Assembly (NCBI GenBank): GCA_025738555.1
Contig: JAOVFP010000012.1
Coordinates: forward strand, 2,294,001 to 2,358,000
Length of the DNA stretch: 64,000 nt
Reading direction: 5' to 3'
Source: Cyathus striatus
Lineage: Eukaryota; Basidiomycota; Agaricomycetes; Agaricales; Nidulariaceae
In this document: positions 22,451 through 35,083 of the stretch, one piece after another
How the letters are laid out: each line of letters opens with the position of its first letter
Numbering within the stretch: the stretch's first letter is position 1
Program-made: the position numbers and the translations under genes
The notes under the pieces: generated by a model
Seen by the model: only the letters and a program-made list of their open reading frames with translations
Told to the model about the DNA's origin: nothing
Database searches by the model: none

Positions 22451-23291
22451 AAGAGCTCCTAAACCACTACCCAATACCTATTGTACCTGGGCAAGAAAGG
22501 CGCTATTCTGCTTGCCTTCTTACCCTCTATAGTACCTACTTAAATACAGGAAACAGAGCAGTATTACTAAGAGTTCATCAGACACTGTATACTACATATA
22601 TATACATGAAACACTTCCCTGTCTTTTACCTGTATCTTTCAATCATATGTCATTTGGAGCTGAGTAAACCCGAAGTATTAGGACACTCCAGCCTACTCAG
22701 TCCTATTAATTTCAGGTGGTATAGTGTCTTACTCTGTGTCACTCTGGGCAGATAATAATAAAACATCTACTTGTGTCCGATGTTTTACCCCTATCCTGGT
22801 CCGGACTTCGGTGAAACCATGTCCTATAGTACTAGAATAGAATGTACTCGACTCCAGCTCTAGAACGAGACCAGAATCATCCAGATTGATGAAGAATATA
22901 CCATTCTATTCCACTCTGAAATATTCATTAATTCATATTTATTTCATTGACTATTTGTTAGACTTCAATCCTGATGCCAAACAAACAACTTAGCGGTAAA
23001 ATGAAATGATATACAAGTCATGTGACTGGCAGAAAAGCGGTCCTTTCAATATTCAATATCTTTTCCTACACACCAGGCTAATGGTAGGTTGGACATGAAA
23101 GCACTTGTACTCTGTTTTATGTTGTAGACAGTTGAATATTAACCCAAATTAGAAGGGTAATAAGTACAATGCTTGCTAATTTGTAGCAGTCTATGGATCT
23201 TTATTTATTATCTGGGGTTCTTCAATGTATACAGATTTAATACTGTAAATGGTAGAAATGCACAATTTTATGCCTAAATGCACAGGTGGCA

Positions 23292-24554
23292 TCACACCAA
23301 GTTGAGGGCAGCATCGTCCCAAGGCAAGAGTGTGGCATACTCGTTGAACTTTATTTCATAGGTCATGAGCCACTGATTATCCTCCATGTGGAGGGAGAAA
23401 ATGTGAATTTCAGCCTCACCAACTGGGTTGGTATGGCCGAAATGAGTCCGGAGTAGCTGAACAAAATAGCCCCATGAATCCATCCATGGCTCGTATGCAT
23501 CATCATCGAGATGGGTGGCAAACAGATTGCTTGCTGAGCCACGGAGGAAAGTCAACATGTAGTTGACTTTAGATGTGTCGTCTGGGTACAACTGAGGGTT
23601 GTTCCGGAACACCAAGCAGACTTGCATGATGAAAGGTTCCAACTTCAAGGTGTTGGAGCTGTCAAAATTGTCTGGCTGGTTAACCTTCTTCTCCCGAATG
23701 GGAGGAGGAGGTGGTGGAGGTGGTGGTGGCAGGGTGAAGTAACCTGCCACAGAAGCTACCATTTCCAGGATTTCATCCCTGGTAAAGTTATAGTGGCGTG
23801 GTGGGTGACGGGGGTCACCATAGGCGTCCCTAGAGGGAGGCCTTGAAGGAGGTTCCGAGGGAGAATTGGAGGGAGGATTAGAGGGAGGACCTCTGGGGCG
23901 ATTTGGTCTGCCAGGACCATTGCCCCCAGCACCTGCCTGCTCATCATTGTCCCCTTGATCATCATCTCCTTGATCATCATCTCTGGAACTGTTACCATCA
24001 TCTCTGGAACCATTACCATCATCTCCAGAGTCATCACCATCATCTCCAGCATCATCTGGAGGCCCGCCATTTCCAACTTTGGCAGAAATGCCAGCGGAAG
24101 GAGGTGGAGGTGGAGGAGGTCCTCCACTGCCTGAGGCTACAGGCTGTTGGGCGGGTGGTGAATGGGCTGTGGGTGTTTGCTGCTGGCATGCAGCTACACC
24201 TTCTGGAGGAAGTTGAGTATCCACTGGTTCTATGGATGCAGTGGGGACAAGGGTGGGGTCGAACAGAATGCTCAACAGGATTGGTTGAGGTGCATGCACT
24301 TGATTGCTGTGAACTGGCTGAAGTTCACGAGCTGCATGATGAGTGGAGGTAATTCCCCCAGAAATGAGAGCACTAGCTGAGGGTGGGGCATTACACCGAG
24401 AGAGAGGTGGAGCAGAATCAACACGACGAGGCATGCTGGTGTTGTTATGTTTGCAAGCTTGCTGGGCAACTAGACGATTGCTACGGCACACTTCATTTTG
24501 CTGCTGTTCGTGGCTCCTGGCATGTGCAGTCTGAGTCTGCATATGGGTAGCCAT
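23292..24554 (-). pseudogene. gag: gag of gypsy 2, N-terminal half
   Basis: ATG at 24554 starts MATHMQTQTAHARSH. The frame is also open to the LTR edge with non-ATG codons, which I do not use. The protein has a long Pro/Ser/Asp/Gly-rich N-terminus with an acidic repeat (DDGNGSRDDGNSSRDD), two polyproline runs and then the Gag domain (NQPDNFDSSNTLKLEPFI; NYMLTFLRGSASNLF). It ends at WDDAALNLV, aligning with WDDKSLSHRF of gypsy 1, where inserted DNA begins. The Asp/Ser-rich tract is more expanded than in gypsy 1. Confidence 0.88.
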
Positions 24555-24605
24555 GAGGGAAAGAAAAGTGTTGTGAGAGGAATCCAAGGTGGTAGTTTTG
24601 TATAC

Positions 24606-25535
24606 TGTCACAACTGTGCCCCTAGCCTGACTTGGCAGTGGAGTATGAGAGGGTGACTGCAGAGAAACGAGGGTGAGTACAAGATGAAATCAGAGAAAAA
24701 GAACTCAGGGGGTAGGACTTTGGCTTCAGCTTATGTGCTGTGCCCCTGGGATTCCTGGTCCTGTATTTTGGAGTAAGGGCAAGCCCTTCGGAGAAGACAA
24801 GAGACAGGAGAGATGAGAGATGCAACTCAAGTCAGACAAGAGGGTGAGGACGTAGTTCAATACAAAACTAAAGACTAAGTACAAATCAAGTGCTACTTAA
24901 ATACTAGAGACTCGGAGTAAGTAAAGGCCACTGGCCAAGGCCAGCAGAGAAGTACAGTCAGGGTAGGCATACGTAGAATGAAGACTAAAACTAATTAAAC
25001 ATAATAAAATGCATCAGAGAAGTGAGTGTGTATGGCAGTGTAAAGTGAAACTGTTAGTGGCGCACTTAAGAATGATAAGTGACTCACTATGAGATGTATA
25101 CTACAATACTGAGGGGATAGCTCAGTAGGGCAGAAGAAAGGAAATGAAAGTAATCTATGTACAGTAAGCAATAAGTAATACTAAGAACATAATCAAAGTC
25201 CAGAGTAAACATAGGTGAAGGCAGAGTAAAGGCATAGGAGTCTGGAGGTAGGCAATATGGGATATGACAGACTTCAGTTTCAAATCAACTATGTTTACAC
25301 CCTTTCTCCCACTCAGGCCCCAAGCCAATGCTGCCATTTCACCACTCACTCTGCTTTGTTCTAAATATGGAACTGGAAGTTTGAGGGGCATAACACACAA
25401 GTTGAAGTCAATGTTCCACTACTCCCATACTTTGTTCACTACCTCCATGCACCCTACTAACATGTACCAGTTACTCTGCTACTAGAGTATCTATTCTGTG
25501 GTTCAATCCCTAGTGAAATAGAACAGGATGTGACA
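24606..25535 (-). repeat. 5' LTR of gypsy 2 (930 bp)
   Basis: On the plus strand it begins tgtcacaactg and ends ggatgtgaca, giving TG..CA ends and a 7-base inverted terminal match (tgtcaca/tgtgaca). On the coding strand it directly precedes the gtatac leader and gag. I find no second copy in the window. Confidence 0.8.
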
Positions 25536-26809
25536 GTAAGGCTGTAAACATGTTGGCAGATATACATAGAATGAGAAGGTGTATCTTACTATAGAAGAAC
25601 AGCTGATCATACAAATGGCTTGGCTCAGAACATGTTTACCACACATGTCAATTGATTAAGAACTGAAGTAGATACAGTATATTGAAATACAGTAGATACA
25701 ATAATTTTGATTAATTTAAATTATATAAATGCTAGCATGGATTAGCACAGATGGGTGCCAAAATCTGTAATAATTGTTGATCCATACCCATATCTGGTGG
25801 ATAGCCATAATTCAAATTATGGGTTGTGGTAGATCAACCCATGCATGGACCTAGTCTGTACTGACTACCACTATGGTGTCTTGGCCAAGTACTTGCATTA
25901 CATTGGAGTAAGGGACAGGGTTAATAGCTAATGGTGTATTCTTGAGTTTTGCTGTGTTACTCATAATACCCATAGCTTTTGAACATGAACTCCTTGTGAC
26001 ACAAGTTTTTAAGCTTGAGCTCAGACCATGCTCATCTAGAAGACCCTATTTAACCACTAGGTCTATGTTATCTATGCTGAATGTAGGTGGAGTAATTATA
26101 TCCTCCTCAACCACTGTTACAGTGGGTGGCTTTTAGAGTGGGCTAGGGGACTTCCTCTGTCTCTCCCTGGTGTTGACTGATGAGCTGTAGAGGATATGTT
26201 GGTGGCAGCCACCTCTGAACCTTGGTGTTCAACAGTCTGCTCTTCTATACTATTAACTACAACATTGCTTTGAAATTTAGACATCAGATTTTATAGAAAA
26301 AAATATTGTTAATGAGAAAATTGAAGAGAAATACTCACCTGGTAGATCAGGCTGGATGTCAGTTATGAGGGTTTAAGTGAAATGCAAAAAAATGTGGGAT
26401 TTCCAATTTAAACACAGAGGGTTAGTAAAATTGAACTCTTAGGTACAGGGTCAATTTACTGGGTTTATATACATATTTATGAGAAGATAACAGGTCAGAA
26501 TGAGTAAATAGGAGTCAGTGAAAAGTATGTATGTATGTGTTTTGTAAGTATTGAGTTAGATAAAAGGAGTACAGATAAGAAAATAAGAAGGGGGATGAAA
26601 TAGTGAGTTGAAGGAGAAAGGTACCAATATAATGTAGGCTGGAGGACAAGTTTGTGAATAGAACCAGGAGCCAATGAAATAGAGGAGCAAGTGCAGAGGA
26701 GTTGATGTGGGAGAAACAGTCACATGACCAGCAGATTTGAACTCTGTGGAACATAGATACTTAATACAAGGTCAAGACCTTACACTGTAGTCATGGCTTG
26801 AACAACTGT
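25536..26809. other. AT-rich spacer between gypsy 2 and the first NLR gene
   Basis: About 1.3 kb without a secure gene. It contains one short minus-strand frame, listed separately. I see no recognisable repeat or RNA gene. Confidence 0.4.
26117..26284 (-). CDS. Possible 55-residue open frame, hypothetical
   Basis: ATG at 26284 to TAA at 26117. The composition is protein-like (Ser/Thr/Glu-rich, starting MSKFQSNVVV and containing AHQSTPGRDRGSPLAHS). It is too short to assign and could be the first exon of a lost gene. No domain is recognised, and it may be chance. Confidence 0.2.
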   Translation of the reverse strand: MSKFQSNVVVNSIEEQTVEHQGSEVAATNISSTAHQSTPGRDRGSPLAHSKSHPL

Positions 26810-29422
26810 TTAAAGTTTCTTTCCTTTAATAGTAGTAGTGTCTGGATTAAGATCTTTGGGAACTGTTGGAGAACCAGTTTTACACTGTACCCAGTCAGAT
26901 CCACAAACAAAATTTGTTAAATCAAGTTGACACATTTTATCATTTGGCAATATTTGAAGAGTTTCAAGACCACACAAATAAGCTCTATAATGTAAAGGGA
27001 CCCAAAACAGCTTATGGCCACTGTAATCTTTCAGCCAACCATCTGAATGACAAGATTGAAATATCTTTGACCCCACAAATGATCTGCAGTTTTTGAAGTG
27101 ATCTGAAGTGGGGTCTATATTCACCACTCTAATAATTTGATCATCTGAGCCAGACACCACTTGTGTTCCATCAGGAGAAAATGCCACTGATGTCACAGAA
27201 TCACTGTGGCCTTCAAATGGTCCAGCAATGGTTTTTCCACTCTCCACATTCCACACTCTGACAGTATTATCATGTGAGCCAGACACCACTTGTGTTCCAT
27301 CAGGAGAAAATGCCACTGATGTCACAGAATCACTGTGGCCTTCAAATGGTCCAGCAATGGTTTTTCCACTCTCCACATTCCACACTCTGACAGTTCCATT
27401 ACTCAAGCCAAATGCCACATCTTGTCCATCAAGAGAATATGCCACACAAGTAACAATTGCATTAGTATAATATACTGTATGCAATGCTGTATTCCAGATT
27501 TTGTCTCCTCCTTTAACAATTGAAACTGTTTTTTGAAAGAAAGCTGAGAAATGTTTCACAATCAATGAGTCTTCAGGTGAAAATGGTAATGCTGACATAT
27601 ATATGCTTGTTATGCTTATTGTGATGGGAATATAAAAATTTGTGATAAAATTTATACCATCTTTAATAAATTCAAGTTGATTTGGGTTTAACTAATTAAA
27701 GTTAAGTCTTTCATTTCTTTTAAATATCTGATGACATACCTTTGTACAAAATGTTAATCTTTTCAACAATTCTTGTGCTATCTGCATCTCATTTAAGAGA
27801 CTCATGATCTCTAACCAGAATAGGAACTTGCAATATAAAAATATATCTAATTCTGCCCACAATGAACTATCATTGCACTTCTCATCTTCAATCATTTCAA
27901 TATAATGTATGTTCCAATGTTTGCAGCAATATTGAAGATGTGTAGGTATACACTGGTTTATTATTTTTTGTAAATTTTCAATGTCTTTATTTGCTACATA
28001 GGATGATTCAATGTTGCAAATATTAAATTTTAGTTCAGTATTGAGAATTTTAAAAATCATTTTGGTCATTCTTGGTATATGTTTGACTTGATACATTTGA
28101 AATGTATCATCATTTAATCCACTCTCTAAAAATTCAACAAATGATAGATGATGGAATGTTATATTGTTATCATTTATTGAAACGACAGGTAGAAGTTGGT
28201 GTATAATTCTTTTAACTTCATTTGCAATGGCACTCTCTTTTCCACTAACATCCAAGAAGTGTTTGATATCCTCTGTTGCCAATACTTGACTAACAATTTC
28301 CTTTCTCTGTTTTGACCACTTTCCAAAAGATATTTGAAGCATTTTATAATAGAGATCTTCAATTCCATGGCCTGTATTCCAAGATAGAACTTGTTGAAGC
28401 TTTTCATCTGGTGAAAGCTGTTCATCTTGCTCTGGAGACAGGGTGATGTACTTTACTGCAGTAGATGCCCAGATAAATAATCCAGCAGCTTGTTTGCACA
28501 TCTTCTTCAGCTCATTTTCTGTTAAATCAAATTGTAATTCATTTTTGTAATTTTCAAAATTTTGCTTCAGAAAGAAATATATATCTTGATTTATGTCTGA
28601 GTTATGGAGCAAATCAGTTTCCAATTTAATAGTTTTGCTTATGTTTTCATTCTCAATTATGTCTGGTAGAGAACCAGGCCTTCCAGTTACAATGAGCTTA
28701 TATTGTTTAGGAAGTGCTATCCAATCTTGTAATGTCTTTTGCAGAGATTTTAAAAACTCAGATGGTTTGCATTCATCCAAGGCATCGATAATAAATGCAG
28801 GTGGATGTGATTTCAATTGTTCTTTGCAAACATTCAGTGGATCAGCAATCAGGTGTTTGAAATGCCATTCAATTCTCCCAAGTTGGAAGGTTGTATTAAG
28901 CTGTTTTTCAATCTTCTCTCTCAGAATGGAATAATTTGAATTAGATGCTAAATCTGCAGCTATTGTTCTCCAAACTACAGTAGCATCACTTAAGGTTTCA
29001 TCATCTCTCTTGAAGAAATGATATCCACCAAGTCTGTTGTGTTCATTGGAGCTAAGAGTGGCAACCAAAGTAGATGCTATTGCAGATTTTCCTGAGCCAG
29101 GACTGCCAGTAATCCACATAATGTTTGTAGTTGACTCTTCTATAAATCAAATTAATGATTTTTGTAGTAAATGCATATAGAAGAACATACCAAAATCATT
29201 GAGCCACTTTTTTATATCATTTAGAATGGTAACTCTAGTCCCTTCCATACATGGAGGCAGATAATGCAAGTTATGATCAACAGGCTTCAATAACTTAAGT
29301 TTTTCGGAGATTTCATCATTTTTCATATAATAATTGTTTTGATCATGACCAACAGCAATGAGTTGGCTACCAGACACGTTGATATTGTTTGAATCGGTAA
29401 ACATTTGAAGATTTTGAGACAT
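26810..29422 (-). CDS. NACHT-WD40 (NWD) NLR-like protein, 3 WD repeats
   Basis: Three exons: 29422-29191, 29139-27740 and 27691-26810. The introns of 51 and 48 bases (gtatgt..tag) keep the frame, giving about 837 residues. The N-terminus has a Gly/Asn/Gln motif (VSGSQLIAVGHDQNNYY), then the LLKP..PCMEGTR linker common before NACHT. The NACHT NTPase has Walker A GSPGSGKS (89-96) and Walker B FIIDALDEC (193-201). A helical linker follows, then only three WD40 repeats (about 623-750) and a conserved tail (FVCGSDWVQCKTG). Family knowledge: such STAND proteins are cytosolic sensors whose propeller binds ligand and whose NACHT oligomerises, and some act in incompatibility. Compared with 48102-52288 it lacks 12 WD units and about 10 residues after NACHT. 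Three blades are too few for a normal propeller. Confidence 0.88.
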
Positions 29423-32400
29423 TGTAAACGCAGGATAGTTTGACCTTGAACTTGCAAGTTGTTAGGTACTTGAGTAATAAGGCGTTTGAGACAACGAGAG
29501 AGGGGGAATCAAAGCTAACATGAACAGGCTATATAATGTAGAACAATGCAGTTGACATGCATTGGTAAACGTGCCCCAAGCCAAATCATCGGTATGATCA
29601 GCTGTCCGTCTATAATAAGATACACGTTCTCATTCTATGTATATCCGACAACACGTTCACGGCCTTACCCTTTTGCGTGGTCATTTGGTGTGTATCGATA
29701 AAAGTTCAAATGAATAGATTATTGTGGGTCCGAATTATTGGGACTCTCGGTGATGGACATTTCGAATTGCTTCCATGCATGCTATCGCATAAGTCACACC
29801 TAATAATCATTCATCTCAACGACGGTTGTACGTTTGTGTACAAGTATGTCCGCTATGTTTGAGAAATTAAAGCTTTACAATCTACTCTAGTGGCGACGTA
29901 CTGGTATCATCTACTAACAAATAGATTGATGCTATGTCGCAATTTGTCGATAGTCACATCGATCGATATTTGCAATGCCTTAATAAGTCCACTATGGTTT
30001 TGCAATGAAGATTCGCTCAAGAGTGTAGTAGTTACTCCGCTCCGGTAAGAAAGTCTGGTTGGGGAACGAAGCTGACGATCCGATAGGATAATCGATGGTC
30101 CGCCGTACTACGTGGAAATAATTCCTACTCTGCTAGTGTCTCCTCAACGTGTTCCATTTTGTTTTGTACAGCTGGCGGTAAATTCTTCATGTGGATGCAC
30201 TAAACGGATTATTCTATACGATCGCATGACGCGGCTCCATCCTACTTCTCATGTACCATCAAGTTGGGGTCGCGGAGGATCGAAAGCACTCCACAGTGAG
30301 ACCTGCCACAGAGCGGACTGCAGAAGGGCTTCCTTCATTTCGCGGTATTTAGTTCACGTACGTATCTGAACCTCTTTTCGATGACGATGACAAATCTGAC
30401 TTCTTATTTAAGTGTTGAATCAACTATGTGGAAACGAACGCCAGCTAGCGGATTGAACGATTCACACACCTCGATTCTTCGAGTCTATCCTTAGTTCAAC
30501 GGAATCGCCTGGTATATCAATGCATCAAGCCCCCGAAGCGCCAACGATTCGCGATCGACCCGACCAACCCAAGCCCGACACGCATCGATCAACCGGTGCA
30601 CGTCGCTCTATTTATGTTGTTATCGATAGCCCAGTAGATTGGAACAGTAGAGTGCTATGATGCGCGCGTGTGGAAGACGCGGATGAGAATTTCAATGATC
30701 CCAAGTTTCGGTTTTGGCGCTTGTCGAAGTATGTACATAAGTGTATCGTTATCGATGAGATATTTTCATTTTGCCTTCGTGGTCGAATCTAATCACAGAT
30801 GCAGCTTAAGGTGCTTGAGCGCTTGACTTGGCTAGTTTGCTGGCTGATGATAAGATTAAATATCACATGATGCGTGTGAATCGAATGCTTCCGAACTTCT
30901 GACCAACCTCTCACAGAGTCGCAATTGCCGACGACACCTTCCTACACTTCCACCCATCCCGCTTCTGCTGCCCCGATGGAAAGACTCGGTGTTTCGACAT
31001 CAAGCTACCCATATATATCGCCCGTTAAACGATTTCATGGAGAGCTATCCTGAAGCTGATGCTCTGAGTCTTCTTGGGCGCACTGAACACTGCTAGCGGA
31101 CAGCGAGGTTGCAATCGCCCACGATTGAGAGGGAGTAGAGGGATGAGAAGATGGTGGTATCCGGTACAACCGAAGTAAGTGCCAACCCTCCTTTCTTTGT
31201 TTCTTTGCTGTCGATACATAATCATCGCGCGTTTTTCCACTTCCACTTTCACTCGACTCATCCACGCTACGTTCACTAACTCCTCGTCTTCTCACAGGAT
31301 AGCGTTCTTGCCCATTAATATCGGCGACAACCAAAATCACTAAGCTTGATGCATTAATGGGATGAAACTGCTTGGAACGAAACAGGTACGCTCCATTCCG
31401 TTTCTTTCCGTCCGCCTTACTTACACATGCACTTGCCTCATAACATACACTCGCTTGCATCGCAAGCTATACCATCGATAGTTCCACCTTACGCCTTACG
31501 ACTCCTCTTCCAAACCAGCTATTCAGAACACTATAACCGCCGTTCTTGAGGGGGACAGACTCGTTTTGACGAGGATATCGTGATGCGTGCGTGTGGTGGT
31601 GACGGATCTCTTGTTGCAGTTGGAGTGAAGGCGACTGAGGCTCGAGAGTCGAAGAAGAGGTCATAGACGATATACGCGCGCCTATATCATCCTTTCCGCA
31701 CATAGCCCATGGTGACGACGTTAACGTCTCGCCTACACGTACTCAACTGGAGCTTTTCACCAACATTATCAGCCATCTGCCATACCCAACATCAGCGTTA
31801 ACCACCATGCGACCCCTACCACGATGAACTCATACGGAGTAGGAGGCTATTTTTACCTCACGCATATCCGGTGTCCTCCCAACCCCTGTACCAGGGGACA
31901 GACATGTTATGCCGAACAATGTAGTCTTGCGTGTGGTGAAGGTCTCAGAACTACTGTTATCAGCCCCGGAGTAGCAGGCTCTCTTCACCGCACTCGCATC
32001 CGGCGCCCCCTCCGACACCCATATCATCTATGTTTCCGCCGCACGCGTATCCAGCTCCCCAGCCCCCGTACTGGCTCGGCTCATACGGCCTTTACGAAGC
32101 CCGTCTCCGATCGAGGCTCCTTGTGGGGCTTGCGCCTTGACGTAAAACGTTCTACAGTCCAAATCTATGTCGATACCGACTCATTTCCTTACTCCAACAC
32201 CACAATGACCACGAAGAGGACTGAGCTGGCCTTGGTTGATGGCACGCGTAGGATCATAGTGAAGAAACATATCGTAGTCGAGATGCACAGGCAACTCTGT
32301 CCTGACTCCTCCCAAAGAGCTTACTCATGCTGCTCGCACATCAGCAACGCTCCAGGATGATACTACTCGGATCCCGAAAGCGCAATATTAGTGGTCTAGG

Positions 32401-32464
32401 AGGATGCGGAATCAAGTTGAGTCGTGTTGGAGGTGCTCACATACGTGCGCGTCGTTCTGTCGAG
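29423..32464. other. NLR upstream flank and decayed module (copy A)
   Basis: 29423-30500 is clearly related to 52289-53150, the flank of the second NLR (shared tatccgacaacacgttcacg). 30590-32400 is related to parts of 54230-56300, and blocks such as tgaccacgaagaggactga recur at 53783, 56095 and 57887. Short coding-like pieces and intron-like signals (gtaagtgcc..cttctcacag) suggest a decayed multi-exon gene. No frame holds for more than about 180 codons, and several frames are open on opposite strands. I cannot identify the original gene. Confidence 0.5.
29530..29537 (-). promoter_or_regulatory. Conserved TATA-like box of the first NWD gene
   Basis: tatataat on the plus strand, about 108 bases before the ATG. 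The paralogue has the same octamer at the same distance (52395-52402), followed in both by a CT-rich tract and the shared ttattactcaagtac near the start codon. Confidence 0.5.
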
Positions 32465-34130
32465 TCTTTATTGATCTAGCTGGATAGGGGAAGGCTAGGT
32501 CTGATATAAAGTGGACGAGGGAGGAAAGTATATTAATACTAGGTCAGTTGTTGATTTCGTAGAAGGCTATAGCGAGCTGACGGTGTATGTTACATTCTGG
32601 TGGCTGGCGTTGGGACTCGGGCTGGGAATGCTGCTAGGGGCGAGATGTATGTCCTACCTGGCTGGCTATTAATGTGCTTGCTGGTGGACCAAACGCAGAG
32701 ATCACGTACTCTACCACAACTAGAAGCTTACGCGTATTTTGCTACCTTTCATGCCCAGTACTTAACGCACGTGTCATCTGCACTATGAACCCTGAGCCCT
32801 CCGACGTTACCGAGAGCACGAGCACGCTGTTGTTCGCTAAGAGGATCTTTACTCATCTTCGTTTGCTGGGTGGCAGTTTCTGGCGTCAAACCCTTAACTC
32901 AATGCTCAGAAGAAAGAGATCGTCAATACAGATGCGCTCATGGAGCAGCATAAGGAGATTGAGGACCCTAAGAGCGTAGTATTGCGGAGCGTGAAACTGA
33001 TGCTCCTGTTCGCAATCGCCAATGTATGTCTTCCCTTCTTCCATACCGACTTCAGCTGATAAGAGACATCATAGCAAATTGACGCAAACGAAGGCAATGG
33101 GCGATCTCAAAGAGCGCAATAAGCGGCTCATGAAGCTCATTCTGACCAGTCAGACGGTGGATGAATCATGATGCGAAGAGTGATGATTCGAGGCTGGTTA
33201 GTCCTGCTAAGGTCGACTCTGATATCTGCCCGTATCAGGTCGGCCGTACCTCTCCTGTCAACGTTCACCTGCTCATTGTGATGATAGCTTCAACAAAGCT
33301 CCTTGCTGCCCGTATGAAGATCATCGAGTCTCAAGCCAATTAGCTTCTGTCACTTGAAGCTGTGCTGGTTGCTCATCCATCCCTTCCGACTACTGCCTCT
33401 GAGAGCGAGAAAGATAAACTTGTCGTTGAGCAGGGCAAGATCTGGGAGCTTGAGATTGTCATTAGGGGATACGAGGAGAACCTGGGTGAGCAGCTACAGA
33501 CGGTCGAGGGGGACGTTGAGTGGGAGTGGAAGGAGAAGTTCGATGAGAAGGTTAGGAAACGGAAGGAGGGTAGAGGTTGTTGTCAAGCAGTTGAATGAGT
33601 AGAAAGTTTGTCTGTTGCTTCTCGCTATCGTGCGTTGCTAAATGGTTTGTATATAGGCGATGAAACAGCTGGGGGAGTGTCGTACACTCGCTCCCTTTGT
33701 CACTAAGTTCGATGTATTGGGACTGGGGCTTGGTGCTGCGCCAGTTTCCAAGCTTCAGCCGCGGTTGCCAATCCTTGGAGGAGTGGTTATTGCTTTCTCT
33801 TAGAGACAGCAAATGACACGGCGTCTCTCCCTGCCGTCGACCTCTATCTTCGGGGTCACCGCTACTAGCAAAGTGCTGGAAGAGGAAGAACATGATATGG
33901 CTCTTACATCCTCTCCCGTGTATCTAACTACTTCTATGCCGATGGAAAGATTACATCGTTCCCTGCTCATGCTATTTTGCTGGACCACAAGCTGGTACAT
34001 ATGGCTTAACAGATAGACGAGTTTTGATTATGAATGCTATTTTAACCCGCTGCCTATGTTTGCGGTTCTGAAGCTGGGTATTGGTCCTGGGGCCCCGCAG
34101 AGTCATGTGAGAGGTGCTGAGTGATGAGGA
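32465..34130 (+). pseudogene. Kinesin-7-like pseudogene, copy a (lacks most of the motor)
   Basis: This matches the second half of the kinesin at 36412-39388. It starts near the switch II region (ttgatctagctggatag), then the MNPEPSDVTESTSTLLFAKR block at about 32785. It continues with the coiled-coil tail (ESEKDKLVVEQGKIWELEIV at about 33400) to the C-terminal sequence near 34120. The catalytic P-loop half is absent. It has many frameshifts, and an in-frame TAG at 33341 replaces the CAG seen in copies b and c. Kinesin-7 (CENP-E-like) motors move on microtubules. This copy is a relic. Confidence 0.8.
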
Positions 34131-34269
34131 TATTATTTCACTTATTGTTAGACCATTCATCTCAAGTTTTGTTTTTGAAGTTGTTGCGTTATATTTTTAG
34201 TATTCATGTAGATCTGGCTTCAATCAGGAAAGTAATTCTAGTACGTTTGTACGCAATCGCTGATATTAA

Positions 34270-34506
34270 TCCTTCGTGCGCGAGTACCTCTCAGACGGCA
34301 CTGAATAAACGTCGATGGAGTATGCGACTCTTGCACAGGAAAAGTACTCAGTGTTCTCCGATCGATGTGACTCTGGATCCATTATCGTGGACAGCGAGGG
34401 AGGCGCCGCTGCCCTTCTTGTTGGTGGATGCGGTTATAATCAATCTACTGATATTACCTATGCAACTCCCGTTGAATAGCTCTTGAAGCATATCAGGACG
34501 AAGTAG
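34270..34506 (+). pseudogene. Fragment of a fungal trypsin-like serine protease domain protein
   Basis: One frame gives FVREYLSDGTE, a TAA stop, TSMEYATLAQEKYSVFSDRC, then DSGSIIVDSEGGAA, and STDITYATPVE before another TAG (34477). From memory of the family, basidiomycete trypsin-like proteins carry an FS.RGDSGSIIVD block and a TDITY.TP..WL block. Here the Gly before DSGS is Cys, and the Trp after the last block is a stop. Only this C-terminal piece (about 70 residues) is visible, between the kinesin relic and the GFA pseudogene. Confidence 0.55.
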
Positions 34507-35083
34507 ACTAATGATTGAATCAGTCTGCTGAAGAATACAACACAGGATCAATATATCGAAATGGAGATAAGCGAGGGAATTTACAAGTAATAGTTTAAAT
34601 TGACTTATGGACCACGTCACTTAAACACGATGTACATAGAGTAGAGGATAATTACATGTACTCAGAATTGTCTCTGGAATCTCAGTCTGAACTTAAGCCT
34701 CCTCTGTGAAAGGCACTGGAGCTACGTTTAAAGGAAATTCAAGAATGAGAAAACGTTTCAGTTAAGAACCAAGGTATAAAGATGCCATAGGCATCTGATT
34801 TTCAGATACCATGTCTCACGACTCTGTAGCATCTCTAACACAGACTCAAAAATGTGAAGGAAGACGACAATCTTCAAGCCACAAGGAGTGCCACTTGAAC
34901 ACGATTGAATTAGTACATACACACAGACATTTACACACACGAGTAATGTTTTCAATCGACAAGACATTTCGACTTCATGTGCTCCCATGCTTTTCTCCGC
35001 TCTCGCCTGTGAGGGGTAGCATTAGTACAGTTTGAATGCCAAGATAGGAACAACAAGTAGTATTATAAAGCCTTGAACTCACA
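34507..35083. other. Spacer, nothing recognised
   Basis: AT-rich sequence downstream of both the protease fragment and the GFA pseudogene. No repeat, RNA gene or open frame worth reporting. Confidence 0.4.

Larger units (their letters stand above)
20241..23291. other. About 3-kb insertion splitting the gypsy 2 gag
   Basis: This stretch separates two halves of one gag frame. It consists of 20241-20672 (AT-rich, nothing recognised), a foldback element (20673-22450) and 22451-23291 (nothing recognised apart from AT-rich text). The two outer parts together could be one earlier insertion, for example a solo LTR, into which the foldback element later moved. I cannot find clear ends or a target duplication for it. 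Confidence 0.6.
17176..25535 (-). mobile_element. Second gypsy chromovirus (gypsy 2), truncated and interrupted
   Basis: Read right to left it shows a 930-bp LTR (25535-24606), gag split in two (24554-23292 and about 20240-19700) and pol (19709-17176). The 3' end of integrase, any chromodomain and the 3' LTR are missing at the foldback element. Protein blocks and the post-LTR leader (gtatac, then ccttggatt) resemble gypsy 1, so the two belong to the same clade. The element is dead by several routes: a protease Asp-to-Asn change, loss of about 90 residues of reverse transcriptase, stops in gag and pol, and two separate inserts. Confidence 0.9.

Noticed and set aside
24554..24611. Gag start at a non-ATG codon in the gypsy 2 leader
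   Set aside because: The extension lies in the post-LTR leader shared with gypsy 1. ATG 24554 is the sensible start.
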